Assembly (NCBI RefSeq): GCF_017742215.1
Contig: NZ_JAGHKP010000001.1
Span: 248,001 to 312,000, forward strand
Origin: Chitinophaga chungangae
GTDB taxonomy: Bacteria > Bacteroidota > Bacteroidia > Chitinophagales > Chitinophagaceae
DNA length: 64,000 nt
Direction: 5' to 3'
In this document: piece after piece, positions 24,669 to 34,078 of the stretch
Layout of the letters: every line of letters begins with the position of its first letter
How positions within the stretch are numbered: position 1 is the first letter of the stretch
Translations under genes and position numbers: made by a program
The notes under the pieces: model-generated
Database searches by the model: none
Told to the model about the DNA's origin: nothing
The model's input: only the letters and a program-made list of their open reading frames with translations

Positions 24669-27600
24669 ATGAGAAAATGTATGCGCAATCCGCAGATTAT
24701 GCGGCTCCTCGTGCTTGGCTGCATCCTGTTTTCCACGCTGATGCCTGCCCTGGCACAGGTAAAAACTCCTTCCCTCCAAACGCCCGTGACCCTCTCGGGC
24801 AACGACATGAGCCTGCTGCAGGTGTTCCGGAGCATTAAAAAACAGACCGGGTTCACGCTCGTGTACAGCAACCAGTTGCTGAACGACAGTGAAAAGATGG
24901 ACCTCAACTTCCGCAACACGCGGCTGAAAGACGTGCTGGACTTTGTGCTGAAAAACAAAAACATCGTGTACGAAGTGCGCAGCAACCGCATTGTGCTGGA
25001 CCGAAAGCCGGAAGAAACGCCGGCTAATGCCGTCGCCGCGCAGGAAACGGTGAAAGAAGAACCGGTGAAAGGGCAGGTGATGGACGCTGAAGGCAATGCG
25101 CTGCCCGGTGTAACGGTGTCTGTAAACGGCACCAGCCGCGGCGTGATCACAGACGCGCTCGGCATTTTTACCATCAATGCGGCGCCGGGCGAAGTGCTGA
25201 AAGTGGTGATGATCGGCATGAACACTGAAGAGGTGAGACTTTCCGGGCAAAAAGTGCTGAAAGTAACGCTCACGCCCCGCATCGACAAGCTCAGCGAAGT
25301 GGTGGTAGTGGGTTTCGGCAAACAGAAAAAAGTGACCGTTACCGGTTCGGTAGCCACGGTGAACATGCAGGACATGCAGGTGCCAGTGCGCTCGCTCACC
25401 AACAACCTGGCCGGTAAAGTGGCCGGCGTGATCTCCATGCAAAGCGGCGGCGGCGAGCCGGGGTACGACAATCCGAACTTCACCCTTCGCGGCATCGGCA
25501 CATTCGCGGGCAGCGTAAGCCCGTTGATCATCGTGGACGGGGTGCAGCGCGAAGATGTGAACAGCACATACGGCGGGGCTTTTAATAACATCGACCCGGA
25601 AGACGTGCAAAGCATCAGCCTGCTGAAAGACGCATCCGCCACGGCGGTGTACGGCGCGCGCGGCGCGAACGGCGTGCTCATCATCACCACCAAACGCGGT
25701 GTGGCCGGCAAACCCAAAGTATCCGCCAAAGTGGAATCAGGATATAACGGTTTCACCAAACTGCCCAAACTGCTGGACGGCGTTACGTTTATGCGCCTGT
25801 ACAACGAAGCGCAGGAAAACGTGGGCGCGCCCGCGCCCTATTCCGAAGAAACCATCGCCAAAACCGCCAGCGGCCTCGATCCGTACCTGTACCCGGACGT
25901 GAACTGGATAGACCGCATTTACAAAGACTGGGCGCCCATGGCCAATGCCAACGTAAACGTGAGCGGCGGCGGCGAAGCGATGCGGTATTATGTGTCCATG
26001 AGCTTTTACAACCAGGACGGGCAATACAACGTGTCCAAAGCCAACGGGTACAATCCCAATCTCAATTTCAAACGTTACGATTTCAGAAGCAACGTAGACC
26101 TGAATATCACCAAAACAACCACCTTATCGCTCAATCTCGCCGCCATGCTGGTAAACAGCCGTTATCCCGGCAATTCGGCGGGTGTTATCTGGTACAATTC
26201 CTATTCTACCAACCCCATCGCATTTCCCGTTCAATACCCCGGTGATATGTGGGCCGGCCCGCGCAACAACGGCGGCGCCAATCCTTTTAACCTCGTGCAG
26301 AACAGCGGCTACAGTACCGAGTTCAAACCTTCCGTGCAGTCGGTGCTGAGCCTCACGCAGAAGCTGGACGCGGTTACGCCCGGCCTCAGCGCTACGGGCC
26401 GTTTTTCGTTCGACAGTTACAGCGAGTTCGGCAACCAGCGCCTCGGCACGAACGATCTTTGGTACGCCGCTTCGCGCAATCCTACCGGGGAACTCAATTT
26501 CGAGCGTGTGCGCAACGGCCAGAATTTTCTCGGTTATGGTCAGTATTCCACCGGCGAAAGAGTGATGTACCTCGAAGGCAACCTCAGCTACGACCGCACT
26601 TTCGGCGATCATACCATTGGCGGGCTGCTGGTGGGCACCATCCGCAACCGGCAGCTGGGCACCGCCGGCAATGTAAAAAATTCCATTCCTTTCCGCTACC
26701 AGAGCGCAGCAGCGAGAGTGACGTATGCGTTCAGGGATAAATATCTTTTTGAAGTGAACATGGGCGCTACCGGTTCGGAGAACTTTGAGCCCGGCAAACG
26801 CTGGGGCTTCTTTCCCGCCGTGGCTGCGGGCTGGGTGATCTCCAAAGAAAAATTCATGGAAGGAATGGATTTCTTCTCCCTCCTGAAACTCCGTGCCAGC
26901 TATGGCTCTACCGGCAACGACGCCATTTACCAGGACCGCTTCGGTTACCTCACTTACCTCGAAAGCGGCAACGGCATTTCGTTCGGCTCTTCCCCGCAAT
27001 TCTACGGCGGCAACTACGCCCGCGTGATCGGTACGGAAGACCTCACCTGGGAAACCTCGCACAAATCCAATGTCGGTCTCGACGTGGGCATCGCCAATGT
27101 GATCAATCTTACCGTAGACGTGTTCAAAGACAGGAGAAAAGACATCCTCATCCAGCGCCGCTCCATTTCCTCCATCGGCGGTTTTGGCGAGAGCTTCATA
27201 TTCTCTAACATGGGCGAGATGGTGAACAAAGGCGTGGACGGAAGCGTGGAATACAACGCGAGGATCGGAAGGGATATTTCGCTCCGTTTATTCGGCAACC
27301 TCACCTACGCCCGCAACAATATCGTTTTTGCAGACAACCCGAAATTCCTGTACGACTACCAGCAGCCGGAAGGCCGCATGCACATGGAATATTTCGGGTA
27401 TAAAGCCATCGGCCTGTTCACCGACCAGGACGATGTGGAGAAAAGTCCCACGCAGATGCGCACCGTATACCCGGGAGATATTAAATACGCAGACCTCAAC
27501 GGCGACGGCGTGATCAACGACAACGACCGCAGTTATCTCGGTAGATCGGAATTCCCGGTATGGTCTTACGGCTACGGTTTTAACCTCGGCATCCGCCGTT

Positions 27601-28079
27601 TTGAAGTGAGCGCGTTGTTTGCAGGCGTGGCGGACGTTTCCATCATGGCAAACGGCTCGCGAACCAGTATGAACGACGGCACCGCGAACGGCGTGGGCGT
27701 AGTGCCATTCACCGGCATCGGGCAATATCCCGCAAACATTCTCAGCAACGCCACAGACCGCTGGACGAAAGACAATCCCCGGCAAGACGCATGGTACCCC
27801 CGCCTCACGGTAGCGAACACCTCGGATAATAATTATGTAGACAGCGACTGGTGGCTGAAAGACGGGAGCTTTATGCGTCTCAAACAAGCCACGCTCAGCT
27901 ACAACATCATCACTTCGGCAGACCGTGTAAAAGGCGTCAACCACCTGCAGGTATATGCCGCGGGCACCAACCTGCTCACCTTCAGCAAATTCAAGGTATG
28001 GGACCCCGAACTGGGGCCGAACGGCGCGAAATACCCGTATCCCAAAACGATCACCCTGGGGCTGAGGGCACAATTCTAA
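24669..28079 (+). CDS. SusC/RagA-type TonB-dependent receptor with STN signalling domain
   Basis: A 1136-residue outer-membrane receptor. After a signal peptide there is an STN domain (about 40-110: MSLLQVFRSIKKQTGFTLVY, RNTRLKDVLDFVLK), which contacts FecR; a carboxypeptidase-like regulatory domain (~130-215); the plug (~220-340, with VVVVGFGKQKKVTVTGSV and ARGANGVLIITTK); and a 22-strand barrel to the terminal LGLRAQF. The STN domain explains the neighbouring sigma/FecR pair. It imports a substrate bound by the SusD protein encoded 20 bp downstream. Confidence 0.95.
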   Translation: MRKCMRNPQIMRLLVLGCILFSTLMPALAQVKTPSLQTPVTLSGNDMSLLQVFRSIKKQTGFTLVYSNQLLNDSEKMDLNFRNTRLKDVLDFVLKNKNIVYEVRSNRIVLDRKPEETPANAVAAQETVKEEPVKGQVMDAEGNALPGVTVSVNGTSRGVITDALGIFTINAAPGEVLKVVMIGMNTEEVRLSGQKVLKVTLTPRIDKLSEVVVVGFGKQKKVTVTGSVATVNMQDMQVPVRSLTNNLAGKVAGVISMQSGGGEPGYDNPNFTLRGIGTFAGSVSPLIIVDGVQREDVNSTYGGAFNNIDPEDVQSISLLKDASATAVYGARGANGVLIITTKRGVAGKPKVSAKVESGYNGFTKLPKLLDGVTFMRLYNEAQENVGAPAPYSEETIAKTASGLDPYLYPDVNWIDRIYKDWAPMANANVNVSGGGEAMRYYVSMSFYNQDGQYNVSKANGYNPNLNFKRYDFRSNVDLNITKTTTLSLNLAAMLVNSRYPGNSAGVIWYNSYSTNPIAFPVQYPGDMWAGPRNNGGANPFNLVQNSGYSTEFKPSVQSVLSLTQKLDAVTPGLSATGRFSFDSYSEFGNQRLGTNDLWYAASRNPTGELNFERVRNGQNFLGYGQYSTGERVMYLEGNLSYDRTFGDHTIGGLLVGTIRNRQLGTAGNVKNSIPFRYQSAAARVTYAFRDKYLFEVNMGATGSENFEPGKRWGFFPAVAAGWVISKEKFMEGMDFFSLLKLRASYGSTGNDAIYQDRFGYLTYLESGNGISFGSSPQFYGGNYARVIGTEDLTWETSHKSNVGLDVGIANVINLTVDVFKDRRKDILIQRRSISSIGGFGESFIFSNMGEMVNKGVDGSVEYNARIGRDISLRLFGNLTYARNNIVFADNPKFLYDYQQPEGRMHMEYFGYKAIGLFTDQDDVEKSPTQMRTVYPGDIKYADLNGDGVINDNDRSYLGRSEFPVWSYGYGFNLGIRRFEVSALFAGVADVSIMANGSRTSMNDGTANGVGVVPFTGIGQYPANILSNATDRWTKDNPRQDAWYPRLTVANTSDNNYVDSDWWLKDGSFMRLKQATLSYNIITSADRVKGVNHLQVYAAGTNLLTFSKFKVWDPELGPNGAKYPYPKTITLGLRAQF

Positions 28080-28099
28080 CGTTAAAAAAGTTTGATCAT

Positions 28100-29935
28100 A
28101 TGAATAAGATCACCTGTTTCATATTGCTGCTGCTGACTTTCTCTTCCTGTTCGAAGTACCTGGACAAAAAGCCGGACAACCTGCTCACGGAAGAAATGAT
28201 CTGGACCACCCGCGCCAACGCGGAGAGTTATCTCTATAATATTTACAGTCACGTGTACAGCATTGCCGGTACAGATGGCAGCGACTTCGCAACCGTTGGC
28301 GCCAGCGACGAATCGTCCGTTTCCATCGGCACCACCAACGTGCGTCAGATGGTATCCGGCAACTGGAGCCCATCCAGCGGGTACTTTTACAACTGGGGCA
28401 GTTATTATACCGGCATCCGCAAAACTTTCATCTTCGAGCAGAACATCGACAAAGTGCCGGGCAACCAGCTGAGCGCTGAGCTGAAAGCGCAGTATAAAGC
28501 AGAAGTGGCTTTCCTGCGCGGGTATTTTTACTGGATGATCCTGAAACAATACGGCCCGTTCGTAAAAGTGACCGGCGTATTGAGCCCCAACGAAGATTAC
28601 AGTCAATATCCCCGCGCGCCTTTCAGCGAATGCGTGGCGTATATCAACGAACAAATGGACGCGGCAGCGGCGGTACTGCCTGCCGAATGGGAATCCAGCA
28701 CCAACCTGGGCCGGCCTACGAAAGGCAGTTGTTGGGCCATCCAGGCAAAAGCGGCCATACTCGCCGCCAGCCCGCTCTGGAACGGAAACCCTGCTTTCGC
28801 CAATTTCAAGAACCAGGACAATACACCACTGGCGCCGCTCACCGCGGACGCTAATCTTTGGAAGACCGCCGCGGACGCCGCAAAAAAAGTGATCGACGGC
28901 GGCAAATACAAACTGTTCACCAATCTCGACAACGGCGGCAGCACTTTTGACCCTTACGCTTCCGTGCGCGACGTGCATCTCACCAACTGGAACGACGAGA
29001 TCATTTTTGCCGTGGTAGGCTGGAGCCGCTGGGGCTGGACGAAATGCGCCTCTCCCGGGCCGGGCGGCTACAACATGTACTGCGCCACGCAGAACCTGGT
29101 AGACGCATTTTCCATGAAAAACGGGCGCACGATAGACGATCCCCAATCCGGCTACGTGGAAAACGGTTTCGCCAATTCCGCCGATCCCGCGCGCCCATGG
29201 GCGCACCGCGCAGGGGAATGGAACATGTACGCGGACCGTGAAGCGCGTTTTTATGCGAACATCATGTACAATGCCCGCCCCGTAGTGCCCGCCCAGAATA
29301 CAGACGACCGCAACTACTATTCCTCCGACAACAACGCCAACGGGCAGGGCCGCGTGGAATTTTATTACAACGGCAAATCCGGCCAGAAATCCTCCGGCAG
29401 CAACAATATTACGGGTTACCTGCCGCTGAAGCGCGTGAGCCCGGCCAGCAATATCCGCCTGGACAATGTGAGTTTCCATGGTCCGTATATCCTTGTACGT
29501 TATGCGGAAATATTGCTCGATTACGTAGAAGCGCTCAACGAATACGAGCCTTCCAATCCCGACATCGTCAAATACCTCAACGAGATCCGTACCCGCGCGG
29601 GGCTGCCAGGCATCGACGCTGTATATCCCGACGCTGTGGGCGACCGCGATAAAATGCGCGCGCATATTCTCCGCGAGCGGCAGGTAGAGCTGTGTTTTGA
29701 ATCGGACAGGTATTACACGCTCACGCGCCGCCTGCTGGCCGGCTTGCCCAAATACACCGCCATTTATGGCATGGACGTGAACGCGAACGACAATGGCCTG
29801 GGTTTCTCCTTCACGCAGTTCTACACCCGTAAACTGTACCAGCAGCGATACTGGGACAACAAGATGTACCTGTTCCCCATCAGCCTCGGCGACATCGAGC
29901 GCGACCGCGCGCTGGTGCAGAACCCCGGCTGGTGA
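28100..29935 (+). CDS. SusD/RagB family outer-membrane lipoprotein
   Basis: A 611-residue SusD partner. Signal peptide with lipobox TFSSC (Cys15), then SKYLDKKPDNLLTEE. The SusD N-terminal region (about 20-220) and RagB C-terminal domain (about 320-611) are visible, the latter with PYILVRYAEILLDYVEALNEY, YLNEIRTRAGLPGI and RERQVELCFESDRYY. The start at 28100 begins the signal peptide; the frame is open further upstream inside the SusC gene but that part is not protein-like. It binds substrate at the cell surface for the preceding SusC. Confidence 0.94.
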   Translation: MNKITCFILLLLTFSSCSKYLDKKPDNLLTEEMIWTTRANAESYLYNIYSHVYSIAGTDGSDFATVGASDESSVSIGTTNVRQMVSGNWSPSSGYFYNWGSYYTGIRKTFIFEQNIDKVPGNQLSAELKAQYKAEVAFLRGYFYWMILKQYGPFVKVTGVLSPNEDYSQYPRAPFSECVAYINEQMDAAAAVLPAEWESSTNLGRPTKGSCWAIQAKAAILAASPLWNGNPAFANFKNQDNTPLAPLTADANLWKTAADAAKKVIDGGKYKLFTNLDNGGSTFDPYASVRDVHLTNWNDEIIFAVVGWSRWGWTKCASPGPGGYNMYCATQNLVDAFSMKNGRTIDDPQSGYVENGFANSADPARPWAHRAGEWNMYADREARFYANIMYNARPVVPAQNTDDRNYYSSDNNANGQGRVEFYYNGKSGQKSSGSNNITGYLPLKRVSPASNIRLDNVSFHGPYILVRYAEILLDYVEALNEYEPSNPDIVKYLNEIRTRAGLPGIDAVYPDAVGDRDKMRAHILRERQVELCFESDRYYTLTRRLLAGLPKYTAIYGMDVNANDNGLGFSFTQFYTRKLYQQRYWDNKMYLFPISLGDIERDRALVQNPGW

Positions 29936-29967
29936 TCCTTTTTATTGACCAATCAATCAATCCCGAT

Positions 29968-31263
29968 ATGATCAGATCATTTTTCAGATATCTTCTCGCA
30001 GGCATTTTTTTGCTGGCCGCCTGCAAAAAAGACGACGATAACAACAAACATGTGGCCGGCGCGCCGGTGTCGGTGGAAAGTTTCCTGCCGGCGCAGGGCG
30101 GAGGCGGCACGTCTATCCTTATCAACGGCGAAAATTTCGGGGACACCACCGAAGTGGAAGTGAGCATCAACGGCAAACCGCTGAAGGTAGTGGGAAGCAA
30201 TACGAAACAGATTATGGCCGTAGTGCCGCGCAAATGCGGTTCCGGCAAGGTGGTGGTGAAAGTGGGAGGGAAGGAAGTGTCCAGCGACGCCGAGTTCAAT
30301 TACATTTTCACGCGCAGCGTTACCACGCTGGCGGGCAACGGTGTGGCAGGTTTTGCGAACGGAAAAGGTGAAGACGCGATGTTCCGTTTTAACAGCGAGG
30401 GCTGGTACCGCGGCAGCGGCATTGCGGTAGACGACGATCTGAACGTGTATGTGGCAGACCCCGGCAATCACTGCATCCGCAAGATAGACAGCACAGGGAA
30501 AGTATCGACGCTGGCGGGGAATATCGCGGAAGGAGACAACGACGGTACGGGCGCTGAAGCGCGTTTCAGGATACCTTACGGCGTAGCCGTGGATGAGCAG
30601 GGAAATGTGTACACCGCAGACCCCGGCAGCTGGAAGATCAAAAAGATCACACCCGAAGGCGTGGTAACCACCTGGCTGGATGCCGGCGGTGAAACCTGGC
30701 AGGTGGCCGTGGACAAGTCTTCCGGCGAAGTGTTTTACGCCAACAGCGGTGGCGGCGCCATTTACCGCAGTCCTTCCGAAGGAATGAAGATCCTGGTGGC
30801 AGACGGTATCAATGTCCCCGGCGGCCTCGACCTGGACAAAGAAGGCAACCTGTATGTGGCCGTCAGCAACAGTCATGTGATCACGCGATACACCAAAGGC
30901 ACCTGGGCGCCCACCGTGATCGCGGGGCAGATGGATGCGCCCGGTTATGTGAACGGAACGGGCACTGCCGCGAAATTCTCCGTGCCCTGGGGCCTCGCCG
31001 TGGATGCGGACGGCAACATTTACGTGGCAGGCAACGGCACCTGGGACGGCGGCGCTTACAACCCGGACCAGAGCATCCGTTTCATCACCCCTGGCAACTG
31101 GAACGTGAGCACCTACGCAGGCAGCGGTACATCCGGCTATGCCAACGCCATCGGCGAAGCCGCTGCATTTGCCGGGCCGCTGGGCGTGGCGGTAGATAAA
31201 AACGGGACGGTGTACGTGCTCGACAAAAACAACAACCGCGTAAGAAAAATCGTATCGGAATAA
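29968..31263 (+). CDS. IPT/TIG and NHL-repeat lipoprotein of the uptake locus
   Basis: A 431-residue lipoprotein (lipobox LLAAC, Cys18, then KKDDDNN). Residues ~40-115 form an IPT/TIG Ig-like domain (VESFLPAQGGGGTSILINGENF). From ~125 there are about five NHL blades, each with a phrase like IAVDDDLNVYVADPGNHCIRKI or VAVDEQGNVYTADPGSWKIKKI, forming a six-bladed propeller. Such proteins act as surface glycan-binding proteins in Bacteroidota loci. ATG 29968 lies 32 bp after the SusD stop. It has no catalytic residues, so binding is the likely role. Confidence 0.9.
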   Translation: MIRSFFRYLLAGIFLLAACKKDDDNNKHVAGAPVSVESFLPAQGGGGTSILINGENFGDTTEVEVSINGKPLKVVGSNTKQIMAVVPRKCGSGKVVVKVGGKEVSSDAEFNYIFTRSVTTLAGNGVAGFANGKGEDAMFRFNSEGWYRGSGIAVDDDLNVYVADPGNHCIRKIDSTGKVSTLAGNIAEGDNDGTGAEARFRIPYGVAVDEQGNVYTADPGSWKIKKITPEGVVTTWLDAGGETWQVAVDKSSGEVFYANSGGGAIYRSPSEGMKILVADGINVPGGLDLDKEGNLYVAVSNSHVITRYTKGTWAPTVIAGQMDAPGYVNGTGTAAKFSVPWGLAVDADGNIYVAGNGTWDGGAYNPDQSIRFITPGNWNVSTYAGSGTSGYANAIGEAAAFAGPLGVAVDKNGTVYVLDKNNNRVRKIVSE

Positions 31264-31278
31264 AAGACACCGGCATTT

Positions 31279-32793
31279 ATGAAAAGAATGATCGTTATGA
31301 TAACCCTGCTGGCGGCAGCGGGGTGTGGCAAGAGCAGCTCGCCCGCCCCTGCTGAACAGTCAAAGCAGAACGTGTTTTATGTTTCCCCCAACGGCAGCGA
31401 TGCGGCCACCGGCACTTTGCAGGCCCCGCTGAAAGGGATCAACGCCGCGCTGGCAAAAGCTTCGCCCGGCGATACGGTGATCGTGCGGGAAGGACGGTAT
31501 TATGAAAAGGTATTTTTCCCGAAAGCCGGCCGCCTCGAAAAAATGATCACGCTGAAAGCATACGCGGGCGAGCGGCCGGTGATAGACGGAACGGGGCTTT
31601 CCGTGAGCGGGAAAGAAGCGCTGGTGACCATCCGCAACGCCAGTTACGTACAGATCGAAGGGTTCGACATTTGTAATCTCAAAAGCAGCACGCCCTGGGT
31701 GAACGTGAATGGCATCGTGGCGGACGCGGGCTCTTCCAACATCGTCATCCGCCGCAACAGGATCTACAATATCGAGCACAACGCGGCCCCCACAGACGGG
31801 CGCAGCGGTCATGCCATCGAGATAATCGGCAATACGGAAGTGCCGATGAAAAACGTGCTGGTGGAAGAAAATGAAATTCACGACTGCAACACCGGCTACA
31901 GCGAAAATCTCACTATCAACGGGTATGTGGACGGGTTCATCATCCGAAAAAATATTATTTACAACGCCGAAAACATCGGCATCGACGCGGCGGGCGGTTA
32001 TGCAGCCAATTCAGTGCCCGCTTACAATTACGCCCGCAACGGCCTCATCACCGAAAACACGCTTTATAATATCGACATGACGACCGGGCCGATCGGCGGC
32101 ATCCACGGGCATGGCGCCATCGCGATCTATGTGGACGGCGCGCGGAAGATCACCGTGGAGCGCAACCGCATTTACGATTGCGACCGCGGCATCGGCATCG
32201 TAAGTGAAAACGACGCATTCCCCACCAGCGATTGTATCGTGCGGAACAACATCGTAACGGATCTTTACCGCACGGGCATTTATCTCGGCGGATACCTGGG
32301 CTACACCAGCGGCGGCACAAGGAATTGTTACGTGGTGAATAATACTTTGGCCGGGAACAACCGCGAGCGCGGCGCTTACGGGGAAATAGAAGGGGAGCTG
32401 CGGCTGACGGAACAGTGCTTCGACAATGTGATCCGCAACAACCTGGTAGTAGCCGGGCCGGACGACCTTTTCGTGCATAAATACACCAACACCGGCAGCG
32501 GCAACATGATAGACAATAATCTTTATTTCTCCGCCACCACCGCCGGATGGATCTGGAACACGACCAACGGGGCGCCTTACACAGATTTTAACGCATGGAA
32601 AACGGCCAGCGGAATGGATGCCAATTCCATCGATGGGAAAGACCCGTTGCTGACGGAAAATTACCGCATTCCCGGGAATTCTCCTGCCAGGCTGGCCGGT
32701 CACGTATTGCCGGCAGAGATTCTCGGAACGGTGGATTTTTCAGGCCAGCCGCGTGTTACGGACAATAAAATCAGTATCGGGGCGCATCAGTAA
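31279..32793 (+). CDS. right-handed beta-helix lipoprotein, possible polysaccharide lyase
   Basis: A 504-residue lipoprotein (lipobox AAAGC, Cys16). The N-terminal cap is DUF1565-like (VFYVSPNGSDAATGTLQAPLKGINAALAKASPGDTVIV is the DUF1565/PL signature area, split here by motif), and the body has a ladder of parallel beta-helix coils such as IVIRRNRIYNIEHN, VLVEENEIHDCN, FIIRKNIIYNAEN and ITVERNRIYDCD. This is the fold of pectate lyase-like PL9/PL6 and related enzymes. I see no unambiguous Ca-binding or catalytic Lys/Arg set. It is the last gene of the sigma/FecR-regulated locus, so it probably cuts or binds the imported glycan. Its 3' end overlaps the convergent gene by 7 bp. Confidence 0.85.
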   Translation: MKRMIVMITLLAAAGCGKSSSPAPAEQSKQNVFYVSPNGSDAATGTLQAPLKGINAALAKASPGDTVIVREGRYYEKVFFPKAGRLEKMITLKAYAGERPVIDGTGLSVSGKEALVTIRNASYVQIEGFDICNLKSSTPWVNVNGIVADAGSSNIVIRRNRIYNIEHNAAPTDGRSGHAIEIIGNTEVPMKNVLVEENEIHDCNTGYSENLTINGYVDGFIIRKNIIYNAENIGIDAAGGYAANSVPAYNYARNGLITENTLYNIDMTTGPIGGIHGHGAIAIYVDGARKITVERNRIYDCDRGIGIVSENDAFPTSDCIVRNNIVTDLYRTGIYLGGYLGYTSGGTRNCYVVNNTLAGNNRERGAYGEIEGELRLTEQCFDNVIRNNLVVAGPDDLFVHKYTNTGSGNMIDNNLYFSATTAGWIWNTTNGAPYTDFNAWKTASGMDANSIDGKDPLLTENYRIPGNSPARLAGHVLPAEILGTVDFSGQPRVTDNKISIGAHQ

Positions 32794-33062
32794 AAGAACT
32801 TCGTGATAATGGCCATCGTAACAGCTATGCCGATAATGCCGCCCAGGATGGTAGCGATGGCGTCCATGATCTCATGATGGCCCTTGCCGGTGACCTTAGA
32901 GAACAGTTCGAACCCGTAACCGATGCCCGCCACGGCCAGCAGGGCAAGCGTGCCGGAGGCTACCAGGCGACCGGGCGCGATGTAGTCTGCGAAGATCTGC
33001 GTGATGCTGCCGATGGGGATGCCCACAAAAAAATGCCGCCATTTATCTTCTGTTATCTTCAT
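32787..33062 (-). CDS. small membrane protein, glycine-zipper type, unknown function
   Basis: A 91-residue protein with two or three transmembrane segments. The N-terminus KWRHFFVGIPIGSITQIFADY, a middle helix (LVASGTLALLAVAGIGYGFELF) and a C-terminal AIATILGGIIGIAVTMAIITKFFY are separated by a polar GKGHHEIMD loop. The spacing of Glu/Asp and glycines recalls small YfiM- or VanZ-like membrane proteins, but I cannot assign a family. Single gene, convergent with the beta-helix lipoprotein. Confidence 0.65.
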   Translation of the reverse strand: MKITEDKWRHFFVGIPIGSITQIFADYIAPGRLVASGTLALLAVAGIGYGFELFSKVTGKGHHEIMDAIATILGGIIGIAVTMAIITKFFY

Positions 33063-33178
33063 AGATTAGCTGTTGTCAGTTGCGCCCGTAAGCTACGAAA
33101 AATTGGCTGCGGGCGCGCTGCATTTGCAACTTTCGCCGATTGGCAGTAATTTATGCGCCAGTTAAACAACTCATTCTT

Positions 33179-33964
33179 ATGAAACATTCCACACTCGTTC
33201 TTTTCATTTGCCTTCTTTCCGGCGTGTTTTCCGCCGCATCCGCCCATATGCCGCCCCCGGGCCGCGAATTTTACCAGATCAAAATTTATCACCTGAAGAC
33301 CGAGCGGCAGATCGCGCGCGTAGACAGTTTTCTTTCCGCCGCATACCTGCCTGCGCTGCACCGCGCCGGCATTGCGAAAGTGGGCGTGTTTAAGCCCATC
33401 CAGCAGGATACGGCCGATCTGAAGATCTATGTGCTCGTTCCTTTCCGCTCGCTAGAGCAGTTTGAAAAACTGGCTTCCGTGCTGGACAAAGACGAGGCTT
33501 ACGCCAAGGCTGGCGCATCCTACATTAACGCCGCTTATAACGACATGCCGTACGCAAGACTGGAAAACATACTGCTCAAGGCTTTTCGCGATCATCCCGT
33601 AATGGACATGCCGAAACTTACCAGCCCGAAAAACGATCGGGTGTATGAATTGCGCAGCTACGAAAGCCCTACCGAAAAATATCATGCGAACAAAGTAAAA
33701 ATGTTCAACGACGGCAACGAGATCGGCCTGTTCCGCAGGCTGGGCTTCAACGCGGTGTTCTACGGCCAGGTGATCGCCGGCGGCAGCATGCCGAACCTTA
33801 TGTACATGACCACCTTCAACGACCGGGCCGACCGCGACGCGCACTGGAAATCTTTTGGCGGCGATGCGGAATGGAAAAAATTGTCCGCCATGGAAGAATA
33901 TAAAAACAACGTCAGCCGCAATACGCAGTATTTCCTGCGCCCGGTTGAATATTCGGATATTTGA
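33179..33964 (+). CDS. NIPSNAP-family secreted protein
   Basis: A 261-residue protein with a signal peptide (cleavage near ASAH) and two NIPSNAP-type dimeric alpha/beta-barrel halves: REFYQIKIYHLKTERQIARVD (about 20-110) and VYELRSYESPTEKYHANKVKMF...GLFRRLGFNAVFYGQVIAG (about 150-260). The second ends with RNTQYFLRPVEYSDI. The family is common in Bacteroidota, usually annotated without demonstrated function. I choose ATG 33179 because the signal peptide begins there. Ended by a clear terminator. Confidence 0.88.
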   Translation: MKHSTLVLFICLLSGVFSAASAHMPPPGREFYQIKIYHLKTERQIARVDSFLSAAYLPALHRAGIAKVGVFKPIQQDTADLKIYVLVPFRSLEQFEKLASVLDKDEAYAKAGASYINAAYNDMPYARLENILLKAFRDHPVMDMPKLTSPKNDRVYELRSYESPTEKYHANKVKMFNDGNEIGLFRRLGFNAVFYGQVIAGGSMPNLMYMTTFNDRADRDAHWKSFGGDAEWKKLSAMEEYKNNVSRNTQYFLRPVEYSDI

Positions 33965-34018
33965 TTAACTTGAGGGTTCATTAAACCTATACCATGAAGC
34001 GGCTGCCGGCATAAAATG

Positions 34019-34049
34019 AAAGGCTGCCCTGACAAGGCAGCCTTTGTTG
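34019..34049 (+). terminator. intrinsic terminator after the NIPSNAP gene
   Basis: Stem AAAGGCTGCC (34019-34028) / GGCAGCCTTT (34036-34045), loop CTGACAA, short T tract. It may also serve the convergent M56 peptidase gene. Confidence 0.8.
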
Positions 34050-34078
34050 TAAGATGAGACTAGTAATAGAAAAATTTA

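Noticed and set aside
28082..29665. 527-codon minus-strand frame across the SusD gene
   Set aside because: Shadow of a strongly supported gene.
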